Shown: one piece after another, positions 25,430-36,632 of the stretch
Position numbering within the stretch: position 1 is the first letter of the stretch
Layout: every line of letters begins with the position of its first letter
Assembly: GCA_001466705.2 (NCBI GenBank)
Contig: LATX02000200.1
Span: forward strand, 1,736,001 to 1,800,000
DNA length: 64,000 nt
Source: Moniliophthora roreri
Taxonomy: Eukaryota; Basidiomycota; Agaricomycetes; Agaricales; Marasmiaceae
Reading direction: 5' to 3'
Notes under the pieces: generated by a model
Databases searched by the model: none
What the model was told of the DNA's origin: nothing
What the model saw: the letters and a program-made list of their open reading frames with translations, nothing else
Made by a program: the position numbers and the translations under genes

Positions 25430-26882
25430 TCAGCCCGCGCCGTCGTGCAGTGCGCAACATACTGCGGCTAGACACAATGTCTGATCAACACATTGAAATA
25501 AGTGGCTTGCAATCGGAACGTACCTTTGTGGTGACCGTTATACTGTCGGACTGTTTCACCAGAAGCCATCTCCCATAGCCTAGCGGTGTGGTCCGAAGAG
25601 GCTAATACCATTAATTAGCTGCATTCATGAATCGCAGGCGACCCTTACCAGTTACGAGATATGCAGAATCGGCACTGAAAGCACAATCCCAAACCCATCG
25701 CTGATGACCGGCCAACACTTTTTCCTGTTTGAACTCGTAATTCGGTGAGATAGACCATATCTTGACCGTGGTGTCCGCTGAACAAGTTGCTAAGCATCTA
25801 AGCACATTGGTTAGTTGTTGCCATGTCATCGAATGCGAAACTTACTTGACATCCGGACTGAGCAGGCAACGAGTCAAGTACTTGTTATGAGCGTGAAAAG
25901 TCGTGACAGCTTGAAAGCGTGGGTATCCAGAGCTCTCTTCGTTCACTTTCCATACGTAGCATTGGCCCTTGGGATGAAGTAAGCGTATTTCGTGAAAACG
26001 CAGGGATGTGATCTTTGCCAACCTTGTTATTGCCTGCCACCAAGCACGACCCATCCAAAGCCAAACTCACTGAACGTATCGGCGTTTTGCCAGCGGGTGT
26101 CTGCTGATACTTAAAAAAAACTTTATTTCCCAATAACACAATGTCTCACCAACTCGTGTGAACAGATATTCTCAGAGAGATCCCACTGCTTAATGCTACC
26201 AGACTGGTCGCATGAGATGAGTTCGCCCTGATTAGGATGAACGCAAACATCGTTGACTGGTCCAGCAGTCAAAATTTTGCCTGTGATGGTTAAGGAGATG
26301 GAACCAACCAGGATTCGAGTTATCGTAAGTACGGTGGAGATGGCCACTCCTGTGTTCAGGATCAATAAGCGGCTATCAGGAATATAGTAGAGCAAACGCA
26401 CCGAAGATCCCATATCTTTATCGTTGAATCCTCGCTTCCTGTTACCAGCCATTTGCCCTCGCTATGGAACGAAACGGATGTTACATTCTTGGTGTGGCCT
26501 TCAAAAGTAATAAGCTAGGTGAAGCTACGGTGAGAACTGGTCCCATGGAAGAGTTGGATTATGGTACCGGCTCTGAGGAGGCACTTGCAATATCGTAGAT
26601 GTTGACTTTCTTGTGAATCGCAGCCGCCAAAAGACGTTTGCTGGATGATGAATTCGCATCGAACTACGCGCCAAAGACGACTGGACGCTTACTCGGGTGA
26701 AATAGCTAGACGATTGACTTGCTAAGAGAATAAAAGTGAATTATAGCTCCAGAATGATGATGTTTTCCTCCGCTTACGCCAGATTCGCCGGTACGCGTTA
26801 TTGTACGCGAACAAATTCCGCTCCAAGCCTCCCAGAATCGTATCTCGTGGTCATACGAGCCTGTAACCAAGATAACGGACAT
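25430..26882 (-). CDS. LST8: LST8/GbetaL WD40 subunit of TOR complexes
   Basis: Seven-bladed WD40 protein that binds the TOR kinase domain in TORC1 and TORC2. The N-terminus [19 protein letters not shown] and the blades ([86 protein letters not shown]) are almost diagnostic for LST8. The C-terminus reads [12 protein letters not shown]. About ten introns interrupt roughly 315 codons, most near 50 bp, so exons are very short. Several introns split codons inside WD repeats. An upstream in-frame Met at 26930 would add 16 residues; I prefer 26882 because it matches the conserved N-terminus. Confidence 0.93.
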
Positions 26883-27839
26883 ATCGTGCCTCGGTGCATT
26901 GTTTTTCGAGCTGGATGTGGGAGCTGGCATGATGGTGGTCGAAAGCAGTCCCGTGCGGTGTTGTGCTCAGACCCGACAAACATGTACACAGTGCCTACTA
27001 CTTGATCTCCCCATCTTTGAACCCGACTTTTATTTTTTCAATTTCCGAGGATCAACCCCTCTGCACGAGTATGGAACAAGACTGGAGCGGCCTTCATGTT
27101 CTCTGGGGGCACACACACAGTGACATACATACACATTTCTGTTGCCGATGGACCTGGAAATCGGAAGCTTACTCGGGCTGGCCGTTGTCGTTCGCATCCT
27201 GTAGAGCCGGAACAATGAGTCAAGCTCAGCGTTCAGCAGTGACGACTCTGCTCGCCTCACTCGTCTCGCATTGCGTCATGGACAAGGTCAAAAAAGGTCC
27301 AGGAGAATAAAAAAAAATGATGGCAATTTACGTGCCAAAAGTTGGTTGCGTTGCAGATCAAAACTGGTGCGTGCCTTTGGGTGCAACCATTCGATCGCTT
27401 TTTACTCACTGATTCATGGGCTCCGCCTGTCGTGAGCCTGCCCTATTTACGATAATGCAGATCCATCATCAAAAGCTACCGCATCTCGACTAGTGACCCT
27501 TGTGCACCTGTTTCCTGAATAAACACAGCTTGCCCAATTACCCGATACATGGGAGCGAAGCGTAAAGCGACCAAGTATCACTACTTCTTCCGTTTCACAG
27601 TGACGATTTCATCTCCATGCTTCTTCAACATTATTCTCTGTTTATTAATTTGACTTGAATCTGTCACTTGCCCGATCCATGTCCTAAAGAGAACCCTCGG
27701 CAACCTCTTCGAAATCCATTTTACTTGGGTCAGTATTGCCTGCATGGTATATAGAGGGCCAACATCGTGAACACATAACTAGTACGACTCAACCTCCTCC
27801 AAGTCCTCACAACGCAACTATTTTGGCTATTTAACCAGC
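26883..27839. other. Intergenic between LST8 and the 59-aa gene
   Basis: Divergent promoter region of about 950 bp. Open frames on both strands at 26.9-27.3 kb look like chance. A TATA-like site at 27748-27754 precedes the small gene. Confidence 0.45.
27748..27754 (+). promoter_or_regulatory. TATA-like element for the 59-aa gene
   Basis: TATATAG lies about 86 bp upstream of the ATG at 27840, a sensible spacing for a fungal core promoter. Evidence is position plus sequence only. Confidence 0.4.
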
Positions 27840-28215
27840 ATGAGCGGAAATTTACCTGTTCGTCTCGTCTCCCTTTCCCTCTTTTCAACAACCTGAACCA
27901 GCTCCGCCACTGGATTTATAGGCCGGAACCCGCGTCTTTTTCTTCGCTGCCGGTGGTCAGGTTCAATACGGCATTGTCCAATCAACCGCCCGGACCTCAG
28001 ACGTAGGTCTTTGTGTATGGTGTGTCCCCTTCCTGTTGGCCTAAATATACTATATATAAACAGGGAGGAACACTTTTAAGCGTCAGAACTGATAGCGGGA
28101 GTACCGTTACTCTACCGTGAGTAATTCGCTCCATAAATAACCATCATGTTCTCACTTCGCGTCTTCGCGTGTTTTGGGTCGTACTAGTCTCGCAGCTGTA
28201 ACAAGAGTAACATAA
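27840..28215 (+). CDS. Small conserved-looking protein, 59 aa, four exons
   Basis: Found by splicing; no exon alone stands out. Exons are 27840-27857, 27922-28002, 28064-28116 and 28188-28215, joined by three GT-AG introns of 64, 61 and 71 bp. Together they give exactly 60 codons including the stop. The protein starts MSGNLPAGTRVFFF, has alternating hydrophobic/polar strands (VQYGIVQS, LLSVRTDSG) and ends VTLPLAAVTRVT, suggesting a small all-beta SH3- or Tudor-like barrel. I recall similar short proteins in agarics but cannot name the family or a function. There is no signal peptide or membrane segment. Confidence 0.7.
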
Positions 28216-29587
28216 ACCATGATAGACCACATTTCTTTACGACCAGTCACTTTTTCGCATCGAGGACCTTATGGACTTTCCATATTTATGACACGCAATC
28301 CCTCGGACACTCAACATTTTTAGAGTATTGTATCGTATCGCATCACTCTGTAGCATCTCCGCAACTCATAGAAACTTTTGCCCAAAACACAAACACACAA
28401 CGTATGCAACGTCTTTTTCTGTCTCCAGGCGCATGCGGATTGCTAGTGATTATCAGATCAGTGCTTGGAATGTCTCGAAGATCGACATGCTTTTTGGGAT
28501 GTACCCTGCCTCATGTTTTGATTCTTTTTTGAAACGTACGTATGAGTTCTTAGAATTCCATCTTCCAAGATTTCTGACCATGTGTCGCGAGGTGTCATAG
28601 TTTCGCACAGAGGTGAGAGGCGGAACATTTTCGGGTCACAAATGACGGTCAGGAATAAAGGAGAACATGCAGGACAAAGTGCGCAGACTAGGCGCATACG
28701 ATTTGAGGCAACGATCAAAGCCCAAGCATTTTTAATTGCCGAAGGATAATTAGTATGCACTTCCAAAAACTAGACAGTTATGGGGATCTTTTTGACTACC
28801 GAGTGCGGCTCGGACACTGGAAATAGTATCACCGATGTTGCTTCTTACATCACAAAGAATATCCACAACACCCTGGTAGCAAGTGTCAGTGGCATTCAAA
28901 AGTCAAGCAATAGCGTACGAGACCTTCTTTGCATTCATGACGGGAGGTTTACAACTCGAACCCTTCTCTTGTAATACGAGGAATCGTTATGACGCAGGAT
29001 ACCACCAATTACCTGTTCGCCTGATTGATGCTGGGCCGAGTGGCGGGGTATGATACAAGATATCAAAACCGCCGCCGATGGTCAAGGTGATACCGAGCCC
29101 AGTCCAGAGATGTACTTCTATACGACATCACAGCAGCCATTTTGAGTCAAGACGGTCTCTGTTTGAGGATGCTGGTTCTTCTGTGTGAAGCCGACTTCAT
29201 AGGACGAATAAATGAGTTCATGAGAGCATGGAGACCTGGGGTAAAACTGTTCAGCAAAAGATGAGTGCTATGGCAGATTTCTCCGATATTCGAATTTTGA
29301 ACGTCAACGAACGTACACCACCGAAGAAGAATATATGATGAAAGTACTCCTGAGATGCCGTCAAGAACCTCCGAAGTTCATGGAAGTTTGGGTTAACAGA
29401 CCGTGGGAGCGGGAACTGGCGCGTCAGAAGCGGCCTCCCTTGACCTCTGCTTGTTCATGCTTTGAATGTCCAGTGACGGCAGTCCACCGCCAGCTGCTCA
29501 AGGATCACGTTCTACCATTTCTTTTCTGCTTGAGTTCGGAAGTTGACGATGAGTTCCAGGATCAGATACTAATGGAAATGTCCAGGC
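28216..29587. other. Sparse region upstream of the carrier-like gene
   Basis: No confident gene. Plus-strand ORFs at 28328-28600 and 28780-28974 look random. Minus-strand pieces at 28.78-29.14 kb are described separately. The first exon of the carrier-like gene could also start in this interval. Confidence 0.4.
28780..29138 (-). other. Candidate exons of an unrecognised small membrane protein
   Basis: On the minus strand, a splice-acceptor-like TAG near 29125 precedes a hydrophobic stretch (HLWTGLGITLTIGGGFDILY) and a Pro/Gly-rich tail. GT-AG joins then link it to a Cys/Lys-rich piece (SSCKPPVMNAKK) and a polar helix (DVRSNIGDTISSVRAALGS). I could not find a convincing start exon or final stop, so this is either an incomplete gene or a decayed one. 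No family recognised. Confidence 0.25.
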
Positions 29588-30916
29588 ATGTTTCCATTCC
29601 TTTGCGTCGTGGAACAACATTTTCTAACCACACAAGCACAGGCTGCCTTCGCTCGAACTGCAACCCGTGCCATTGCGCTATACTTCTCGCGGCCTGTTCG
29701 GCTGTTTAGACCCTCAAAAGGCATGTCACGAATATTCCTTCAGCGCGTCAATTCACTGACCTTTTTGCAGTATCTGGGTGGCAGATACTTAGGGGAATCG
29801 CTTCGCATGACGGGGCAAGTCTATCGCCGCAATATGTTTCGTCTCTCGTGAAGAACCAGGGCGTGAGTCAATGTGTTACTTGTTAAAGGCACGTTTGAAG
29901 TTTGTTTTCAGTTCACGGTCATCGCCAAACATTTCTGGCCACCTATCCTTGTCAACACCCTCCTCGGAACAATTCTATTCACATCCTACACCAATGTATC
30001 GGGACTACTAGAGACACACACTGGTCATCACCCTACATTGACTGCCGCACTATCCGGAGGTATTGCAGGTGGTGCCCAGGCTCTTGTTGCTGCACCTGCG
30101 GAGAACGTGAGGATCTTAATTGAAGGCGGAACAGTTTATCATTCCTGGTCCCATGCATGGAAGGATGTCTTCAGAGGCACCCAATCTCGAGCTCCACGTT
30201 CACGCATGGAGAATATTGAAGACGTGCGTGAATTGAGACGTTGGATGAAAGAAGTTGGAGATATGGCTGGACGTGGCTGGAATGGCTGGGGGTGGACGTT
30301 GGCGAAAGATGTATGTGGTAAGTCATCCTATTTCTCGCTATTGAGTGGAGGGTGAACTGATTCTTGCAGGCTTTGCCGTGTTCTTCTCTGTCTTCTCGAT
30401 CACTCGACGTATCGCGTTAGATGCCAAGGCGTGGTCAGAATCGTTGATTGTCAGACATCATTTTGCAGAAGATGGACTAGTGGCTAATATCCCAAGGGTC
30501 GTTCATGGGTTTTCACTGGTCGCTGGCGGGGTACCTTTCACGCCCTTGTATTACGCGTTTCGCTGAGCTTCTTTGATCACCAGGTATTGGCTGGTTTGGG
30601 CTACGAGTTCACTATCAGACCATGGGAGCACGCAAGACAGACAGTACGACTCACTAATTTGCACCGAGTTGCACATCCTTCCGAACCCACGCATTCGCTG
30701 CTGTCAGTCCTTCTCCGACAGTTACGTGAAGACTGGCTCGCGTTCTTTCGAGATCCCGTATCCAATGTTCACAATGTTACCGTGTCTGTCAGCAGGCGAA
30801 GAATATTTTCTGCCTTAAGGACATTGGCCAGGGTCGGACCATGGGGCGTGTCTTTTCTGGCCTGGGAGATCTTTGGACCTACTCTTGACAGTGAACACGA
30901 TGAGCACGATGATTGA
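29588..30916 (+). CDS. Mitochondrial-carrier-like membrane protein
   Basis: The spliced protein has a carrier-type module (LSGGIAGGAQALVAAPAENV, then ILIEGG) and later VAGGVLAGLGYEFTIRPW. This is the pattern of divergent basidiomycete members of the mitochondrial carrier family that lack most classical PX(D/E)XX(K/R) repeats. Introns are 29721-29770 (GC donor), 29863-29911, 30318-30369 and 30531-30583. The first intron starts GCATGT, and removing it joins RPSK to VSGWQILRGI. Start uncertain: the ATG at 29588 is simply the first in frame with AAFARTATRAIALYF, and an upstream exon is possible. Substrate cannot be inferred. Confidence 0.65.
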
Positions 30917-31963
30917 CCACGTCGTGGGGCGCATTTCCATACACCTGCTGTCAATCCTCGCTTAGCTGTATCATTCCTTTCCCGGGCCACCGAATTCTTT
31001 TAATAGAATGTACTTCGTACACACTGAACCTGTTGTGGTCTTGGAGGCGTGCTTGCCACTTTATTAACTGGTGTCGTCTTTTCATTCGGTGCTGTATACG
31101 GTGCCGGACCAGACCTATCCGTCGCTTCAATAGTTGAGTGCGTTGTTCAGCTCCTGCACTTCGCATGTATTGTCGGCTCCTTCCCCCATCCTTCTCGATC
31201 GAACCGTATCCCTGGTTTTGCAGGACTCTTTGATGCCGCGGAGTTGAAATTTGGACGATCTTGATAGAGTAAGTTCTGTCTGATTTCAATGATTTATCAG
31301 CCTCTCGTCAGCCTGCGTACTCATATAGATGTATGATTCCCCCCTTCGAAAATATGCCTGCCTATTTTTCATCGATCATCTAGAGACTTAATGTCAAGTG
31401 TATCAAACACCATGTCATCAACATCGAGGTGCGAATTGGAAGACTCGAAGTCGACTCAAATAATGCTCATCATTCTACGTTTACGAGATATCAACTGTTC
31501 ATTGAGATGCTGACTTTCACAACCGGTACGATTGGTCGCGCTCAACCTCTGCCGCATTGCATGTTAACGCGAACGAAAGACTCGGAGCAAAGTCTCTGAC
31601 ACATCTGCCAGGATCTCAATTGGGGTACCGTTGGTGCAGCGCTCCGGTGTGCCGGTTTGAAGTTCACCTCCTGGGCTTTTTGACCCTTCTATCATATCTG
31701 TGTACAATAAACTCTGCACCCCTGGTAAATTCACATTCAGGTAATAACGTTTAGGTCAAACGGGGTGGCGGGTGGGGATGAGATCGACAAGCTGAAAATA
31801 CGTACAGATAGATAGATACTAAGATAGATAGGGTCGTGCCCTTCGAATTTCATCGAAACTTCAAGAAATTCGTTGCGATTACCTATGATTACCAGATGAT
31901 CAACACATCTTTCATTCATCCGTGAACTTTGAACCTTCATTTCTATCTTGCACGTTTTCGGAT
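30917..31963. other. Intergenic between carrier-like and CHORD genes
   Basis: About 1 kb. A plus-strand 71-aa ORF at 31049-31264 is hydrophobic, with a 112-aa Arg-rich antisense frame at 30951-31289. Neither has a family motif, and I do not call a gene. A GATA microsatellite lies near 31806-31831. Confidence 0.4.
31806..31831. repeat. GATA tetranucleotide repeat (interrupted)
   Basis: Runs of GATA units broken once, about 130 bp upstream of the CHORD gene start. Confidence 0.6.
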
Positions 31964-33381
31964 ATGCCTCGATGCACTCGGAAGGGTTGTGGCAAAGAGT
32001 TTGCGGAAGGAGACACGGAAGCCTGTATCTTCCATCCTGGAGCACCTGTGAGTTCCAACTTGAACGTGATGATTTTGCAAGGCTGATATCTTCTATTTAG
32101 AAATTTCACGAAGGTCTTAAATCATGGACGTGCTGCTCAGGTGTGAATAAACCTGTGTTGGATTTCGACGAATTTATGAAAATTCCGGTACATGTTGCGC
32201 CGCTTTCCTTCTTGAACTTTAAATGAACAAATCTTCCGTTAGGGATGTGCAGAAACAGATCGTCATACACATGACAGTCCGCAAATAGAATCTGTCGACG
32301 AGGGCTCAAAATCGACCGAAAACGCGACAATAAACGAAGAACAATCTGCAACCGGAACGCCCGAAGTACAGCAAACAGTACCCACTCCCATCGCTCGGGA
32401 TCCTGCACCGGCTGCGGCTTTACCTCCACCGCCACCTGTTGTGGAAGAGGAGGATGATCCTAACATTCCTGTCCAACCAGGAACAGAATGTCGCCGGAGA
32501 GGCTGCAAGACTACCTTTGTGAGTGACGATGTAAACAGAAAAGGTGATGGGGAAGGCACAAAATGCATCTATCATCCTGCACCAGTAATGTACCTTCCTT
32601 GTCCTCGATTCTTCGTGCTTATCAGTTTCCGCAGCCCATCTTTAGAGAAGGAAGCAAGGTGAGTTAGTTTCGCTGAATTGCTCGTTCGGCATCATTACTT
32701 CCACGTTTTTCAGGGGTATCTCTGCTGCAAACGCCGAGTTTTGGAATTCGACGAGTTTCTTAAGATTGAGGGTTGCAAAACGGGACGGCATGTCTTTGCC
32801 TCAAAGACAAACTTGCAGGTGAGGGCTTGCATGTTCATCTTCATGCATCAGCAGGCTGACGAGAAGACAGTCAGCAGCAGAAGAATTGACCACCTGCCGC
32901 ATTGACCATTATCAAACCGTGGACAAGGTTTACGTGTCAGTTTTCGCTAAAAAAGCTGAAAAGGATGCTAGCAAGATCGAGTTCGAAGAGAATCGAGTAA
33001 GTATGTGCCTTTGGCATTGTCGCTCTTACTGAAGCGCTCCTTTCATTCAACAAGGTTACGGTTGACCTGCGTCTGCCTGATCATAAGAGATTCGTGAAGA
33101 CGATCGAGCTTTTTGGGCCGATTGACCCAGCGGCATCGGCATATCACTTTTTCGGCACCAAGGTATGACCTTTGTCCAATTCTTCAAGTCCTTTGACTAA
33201 ACCTTGCAATGAATAGGTTGAACTCACTCTTAAAAAGAATGATACTCGCAGCTGGACGATATTGGAGAAGCCGGTGCATGACCTTGGCAATATCAGCCTC
33301 ACTTTTGGGGTCGCCGGGAGGACAGGAACAATTGGTGCGAAGGAGAGTGTTCTGGACGAGCAGAATAAACATAGAGCATAG
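31964..33381 (+). CDS. CHORD- and CS-domain co-chaperone (CHORDC1/RAR1 type)
   Basis: Predicted 346-aa HSP90 co-chaperone. The first CHORD zinc domain (CTRKGCGKEF, FHPGAP, WTCCSGVNK) is at residues ~1-65. The second (CRRRGCKTTF, YHPAPP, YLCCKRRVLEFDEFL) is at ~130-200. A C-terminal p23-like CS domain follows (VYVSVFAKKA, VDLRLPDHKRF, YHFFGTKVELTLKK). An acidic/Pro linker joins the CHORDs. Seven introns are at 32048-32100, 32188-32242, 32585-32634, 32659-32713, 32819-32870, 32997-33054 and 33163-33216. One exon is only 24 bp (32635-32658). The GVAGRTGT-containing C-terminal tail is beyond the CS core. Confidence 0.92.
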
Positions 33382-33496
33382 GCGATCATTGAAATGCCGT
33401 TTAGAAGGCGTAAAGACAGACTCTAATACATCTACGTACTCTAATGGCTAGGGGGAATTAAATGAGTAGGGAGTAATGTATCGGGCGTGAGGATGG

Positions 33497-36400
33497 CTAG
33501 AGCACACCAGGTTTCTCGATGGTTGAGAACATTTGAATGAAATCACCTTCCTCGAGGTCACTGAAATCTGCCAGATTAAGCCCACATTCAGACCCCTTTC
33601 GTACTTCCATCACATCCTTCCTGAGATGGCGCAGGGTCTCCACAGGACCTGATAGGAGTATTTGAGAAACTGAGAGAATTGATGGACTCGCAATTTACGA
33701 ACCTTCATGTATAGTCTCACCATTACGAATGACCCGGGCCCGCTGTTTCCTCTCGACAACACCATTGGTCACCCTGCATCCAGCAACCTTGATTGTCTGT
33801 TTTGACTTGAGTTGAATCTCGAATATCTGAAGAACCGTGGCTTCTCCGGTAACTTTCTTCTCGATAATTACTGGAAGAAGTTTGATGACGTGCTCCTTGA
33901 CCGCATCTATAAGTCGATAGATGATTCCTGACGAACATATGGGAACATTATTTTGAGCAGCCAATACTTCCATCGCTCGAGGTACATTAACGTTAAACGC
34001 AACGATCATTCCTGGTGGAACTCAATGAAATTAATTTACCTAGGACCTTCAAGACAAACGTACCTCCAGCAGTCTTGGCCATCATGACATCTGATTCAGT
34101 CACATCCCCAACGCCAGAAGAGATGACTTTGGTCATGGCGAGATGATTACCAATATGGAGAGCCCCAACAACAGCTTCAGCACTCCCGCTAACATCGGCT
34201 TTTACAACAAGCCTCAGTTCCTTAGGACCGGCCTCTTCCTTCGTCTCTTCACCGCTAGCCTCTTGCCGAGCCTCCGACACTCTCTGCTCACGCTCATGTT
34301 TCCGACTGGCATTAATGGCCTCGACATCGCTAAGAGTCGCTTGCATCTCGGCTTTTCGTTGGCGGTTGGCGACCGCTTTTTTGATGTCTGACTCTGAACC
34401 TTGAAGGACCTGATCTCCTGCATTGGGAAGTGTCTTCCACCCAGAGACGGTGACCGCCATTCCAGGGCCTGCGGACTTGACAGATTTCCCAGCGGAATCA
34501 TTCATCAAACGAACTTTGGCCTGGGCAGTACCACTGATAATGTGCGACCCTGTAGTGAGATTACCGCGGAGAATTAAAACCGTGGCAACCGCTCTGTCAT
34601 TCAATCAGATATGAATCGAACGAAAAAAAGCCAGACTCACCCTAGGCCTTTGTGTATCTTGGATTCTAGAACGTAGCCATGAACCAAACCCTCAGCTTCA
34701 GCGCGCAAATCTTGCATTTCGGCTATCGCGGATAGAGTTTCAACAAGATCGGGAAGACCTTGCCTGGTCAGCCCAGATGCAACCACCGAGGGCACGTCTC
34801 CACCAAATGCCTCAAGCTGAATGCCTTCAGCTAGTAGACTCTTCTGAACATTTTCCTGTCGCAAAATTCATGTGCTGTGTCACAAAGTGTTCATAGCAAC
34901 CTTACCACGTTGGCCCCAGGCTTGTCGACTTTGTTGATTACGACAACCACGCCTACTTTGTCTTGCTCCTGCTTGATTAGATTGATCACTTCCCGAGTCT
35001 GAGGCATAATACCATCGTCAGCTGCAACGACGAGCACGATGATATCTGTCACCAGAGCACCTCGAGCACGCATCGCAGAAAAAGCGGCATGTCCAGGGGT
35101 GTCTAAAAAGGTGATTGATCGAGGGCCAATATTGCTACCGCTGTTTGCGGGTACAGGGACAGAGAAAGCACCGATGTGCTGTGTAATCCCGCCGGCTTCT
35201 CCCTTAGCAACAGAAGTTGACCGCAACGTGTCGAGAAGAGTGGTTTTCCCGTGGTCAACATGGCCCATGATTGTCACAACAGGCGGTCGATGTGGCAGGG
35301 TATCAGGTTGAGGGTGTTGAGGCCTGGAGATATCGTTTGTATTGCGCAGTAAGCGAAATGAGGAAATACGACCAACGAAGAATAAATGTCAAAAGCCATC
35401 TCATCATCGATGACAGGGTTGCGACCAAGTTCCTCCGCAAGCAGAGCGGCGTAATCTGAGGTCAAAACTATAGGAACGTCAGAAACAAAGTTTTCTGCTA
35501 GTAGGAGATCAATTGAATTACCATGATCATAGGACGCTTCTTCTGCCAACCCAGATTGCTTCATCCGTCTTTGCAAGTATTCTGTGAATTGATTCAAACT
35601 CAGCGAAAGTTTGAAAGATATATGAGGATCTTACCGAGCCGGACATTTAACAACTGAGCCAATGCACCCACGGACACCATCGAGGGTATATAAACATCAA
35701 CTTTGACCTTCTTGTCTACGACCTTCTTCGACTTTTTGGCTTTTTGTGTTTGTAAGTGTGGATGATTGGATGTTCGCGGATTGCTGCCCCCCATGTGTTG
35801 CATCCGTTCAACGAGAGATCCTCGACTGCGTGTCTCTTTCCCTTTCGATTTATGGCGTCTGTTCCCTAGACCTTCATCTTCGCCTCTAAGATCCGCATAT
35901 CCTTCTTCAAGAATTGCATCAAGTTGACGACCGGCGGGAGCTACCTGTGCTTGCGACGGAGGCGTCGCTCGCGAGGGTGTATGTATTTGTTGACCTTGCG
36001 TCTGCTGCTGTCGTTTGTCTTTGCGTTCCATTCTATTCTCCCGTGCAATCGTTGGCCGGTCCTGAACGCCCTCGTGAGGGAGTCTATCTCTATGGAATTC
36101 TATGCGTTCCCCGGTAAATTTTTGACTTCTGTGTATTTTATGAGACTGCAATGATCTAGCTTTAGGAGAAGGCTCCCTCCAGGCGGAGAGGCTGGACTGA
36201 GAAGGTTTGGAAGAGGATGCGGAAGGCGACGAAAAAGGATCAATTGGAGCATTTCCATTCGTCCGCGTCGATGAGTTTTGACTGGAGGTACCGGACAGTA
36301 CTGGTGCAGTTTTCTTTGGTGCATTTGAGCGTGCAAGGTCCCATTTTGTCCCGGAAAGCGTATTTCCTTTTAACGGTGCCCACTTGCTCAAATTTGGCCG

Positions 36401-36569
36401 CGGAGACGAGGAAACCGAAACGGTAGATTCCTCAACCTACACTTGCGTGAACAAATGAGTGAAGTTTTTGAAAATTGTAAAATACCTTTAGTTTAGTCGC
36501 TGTCGAAGCCTTCCTGGCCTGAAGACACTGTCGACAAACGGCTGGGACGACTTGCCTATGTCGATGCAT
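33497..36569 (-). CDS. IFM1: Mitochondrial translation initiation factor IF-2
   Basis: GTPase that places formyl-Met-tRNA on the mitochondrial small ribosomal subunit. The N-terminal Arg-rich start (MHRHRQ) fits import. It is followed by ~270 aa of low-complexity Ser/Arg/Gln sequence and the IF2 N-domain ([20 protein letters not shown]). The G domain has [11 protein letters not shown] (P-loop), DTPGHAAF (G3) and NKVDKPG (G4). Domains II-IV extend to EKPGVL, including [17 protein letters not shown] and [15 protein letters not shown]. About eight introns; the first is 36437-36485. Its start codon lies only 63 bp from that of the divergent scramblase gene, so the two presumably share a promoter. 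Confidence 0.95.
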
Positions 36570-36632
36570 GGAACAGGTTTCTCCATCGCACGTGCTCTCC
36601 GTCCAACTTCCGTCTCCCATCTGGTCGGCTGT

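Noticed and set aside
28780..29200. Hydrophobin gene
   Set aside because: A GCC/TGC Cys pair and hydrophobic text looked similar, but the eight-Cys spacing is absent and the frame contains stops.
30951..31289. 112-aa Arg-rich minus-strand frame and 71-aa hydrophobic plus-strand frame
   Set aside because: Antisense shadows of each other, without a family motif or promoter context.
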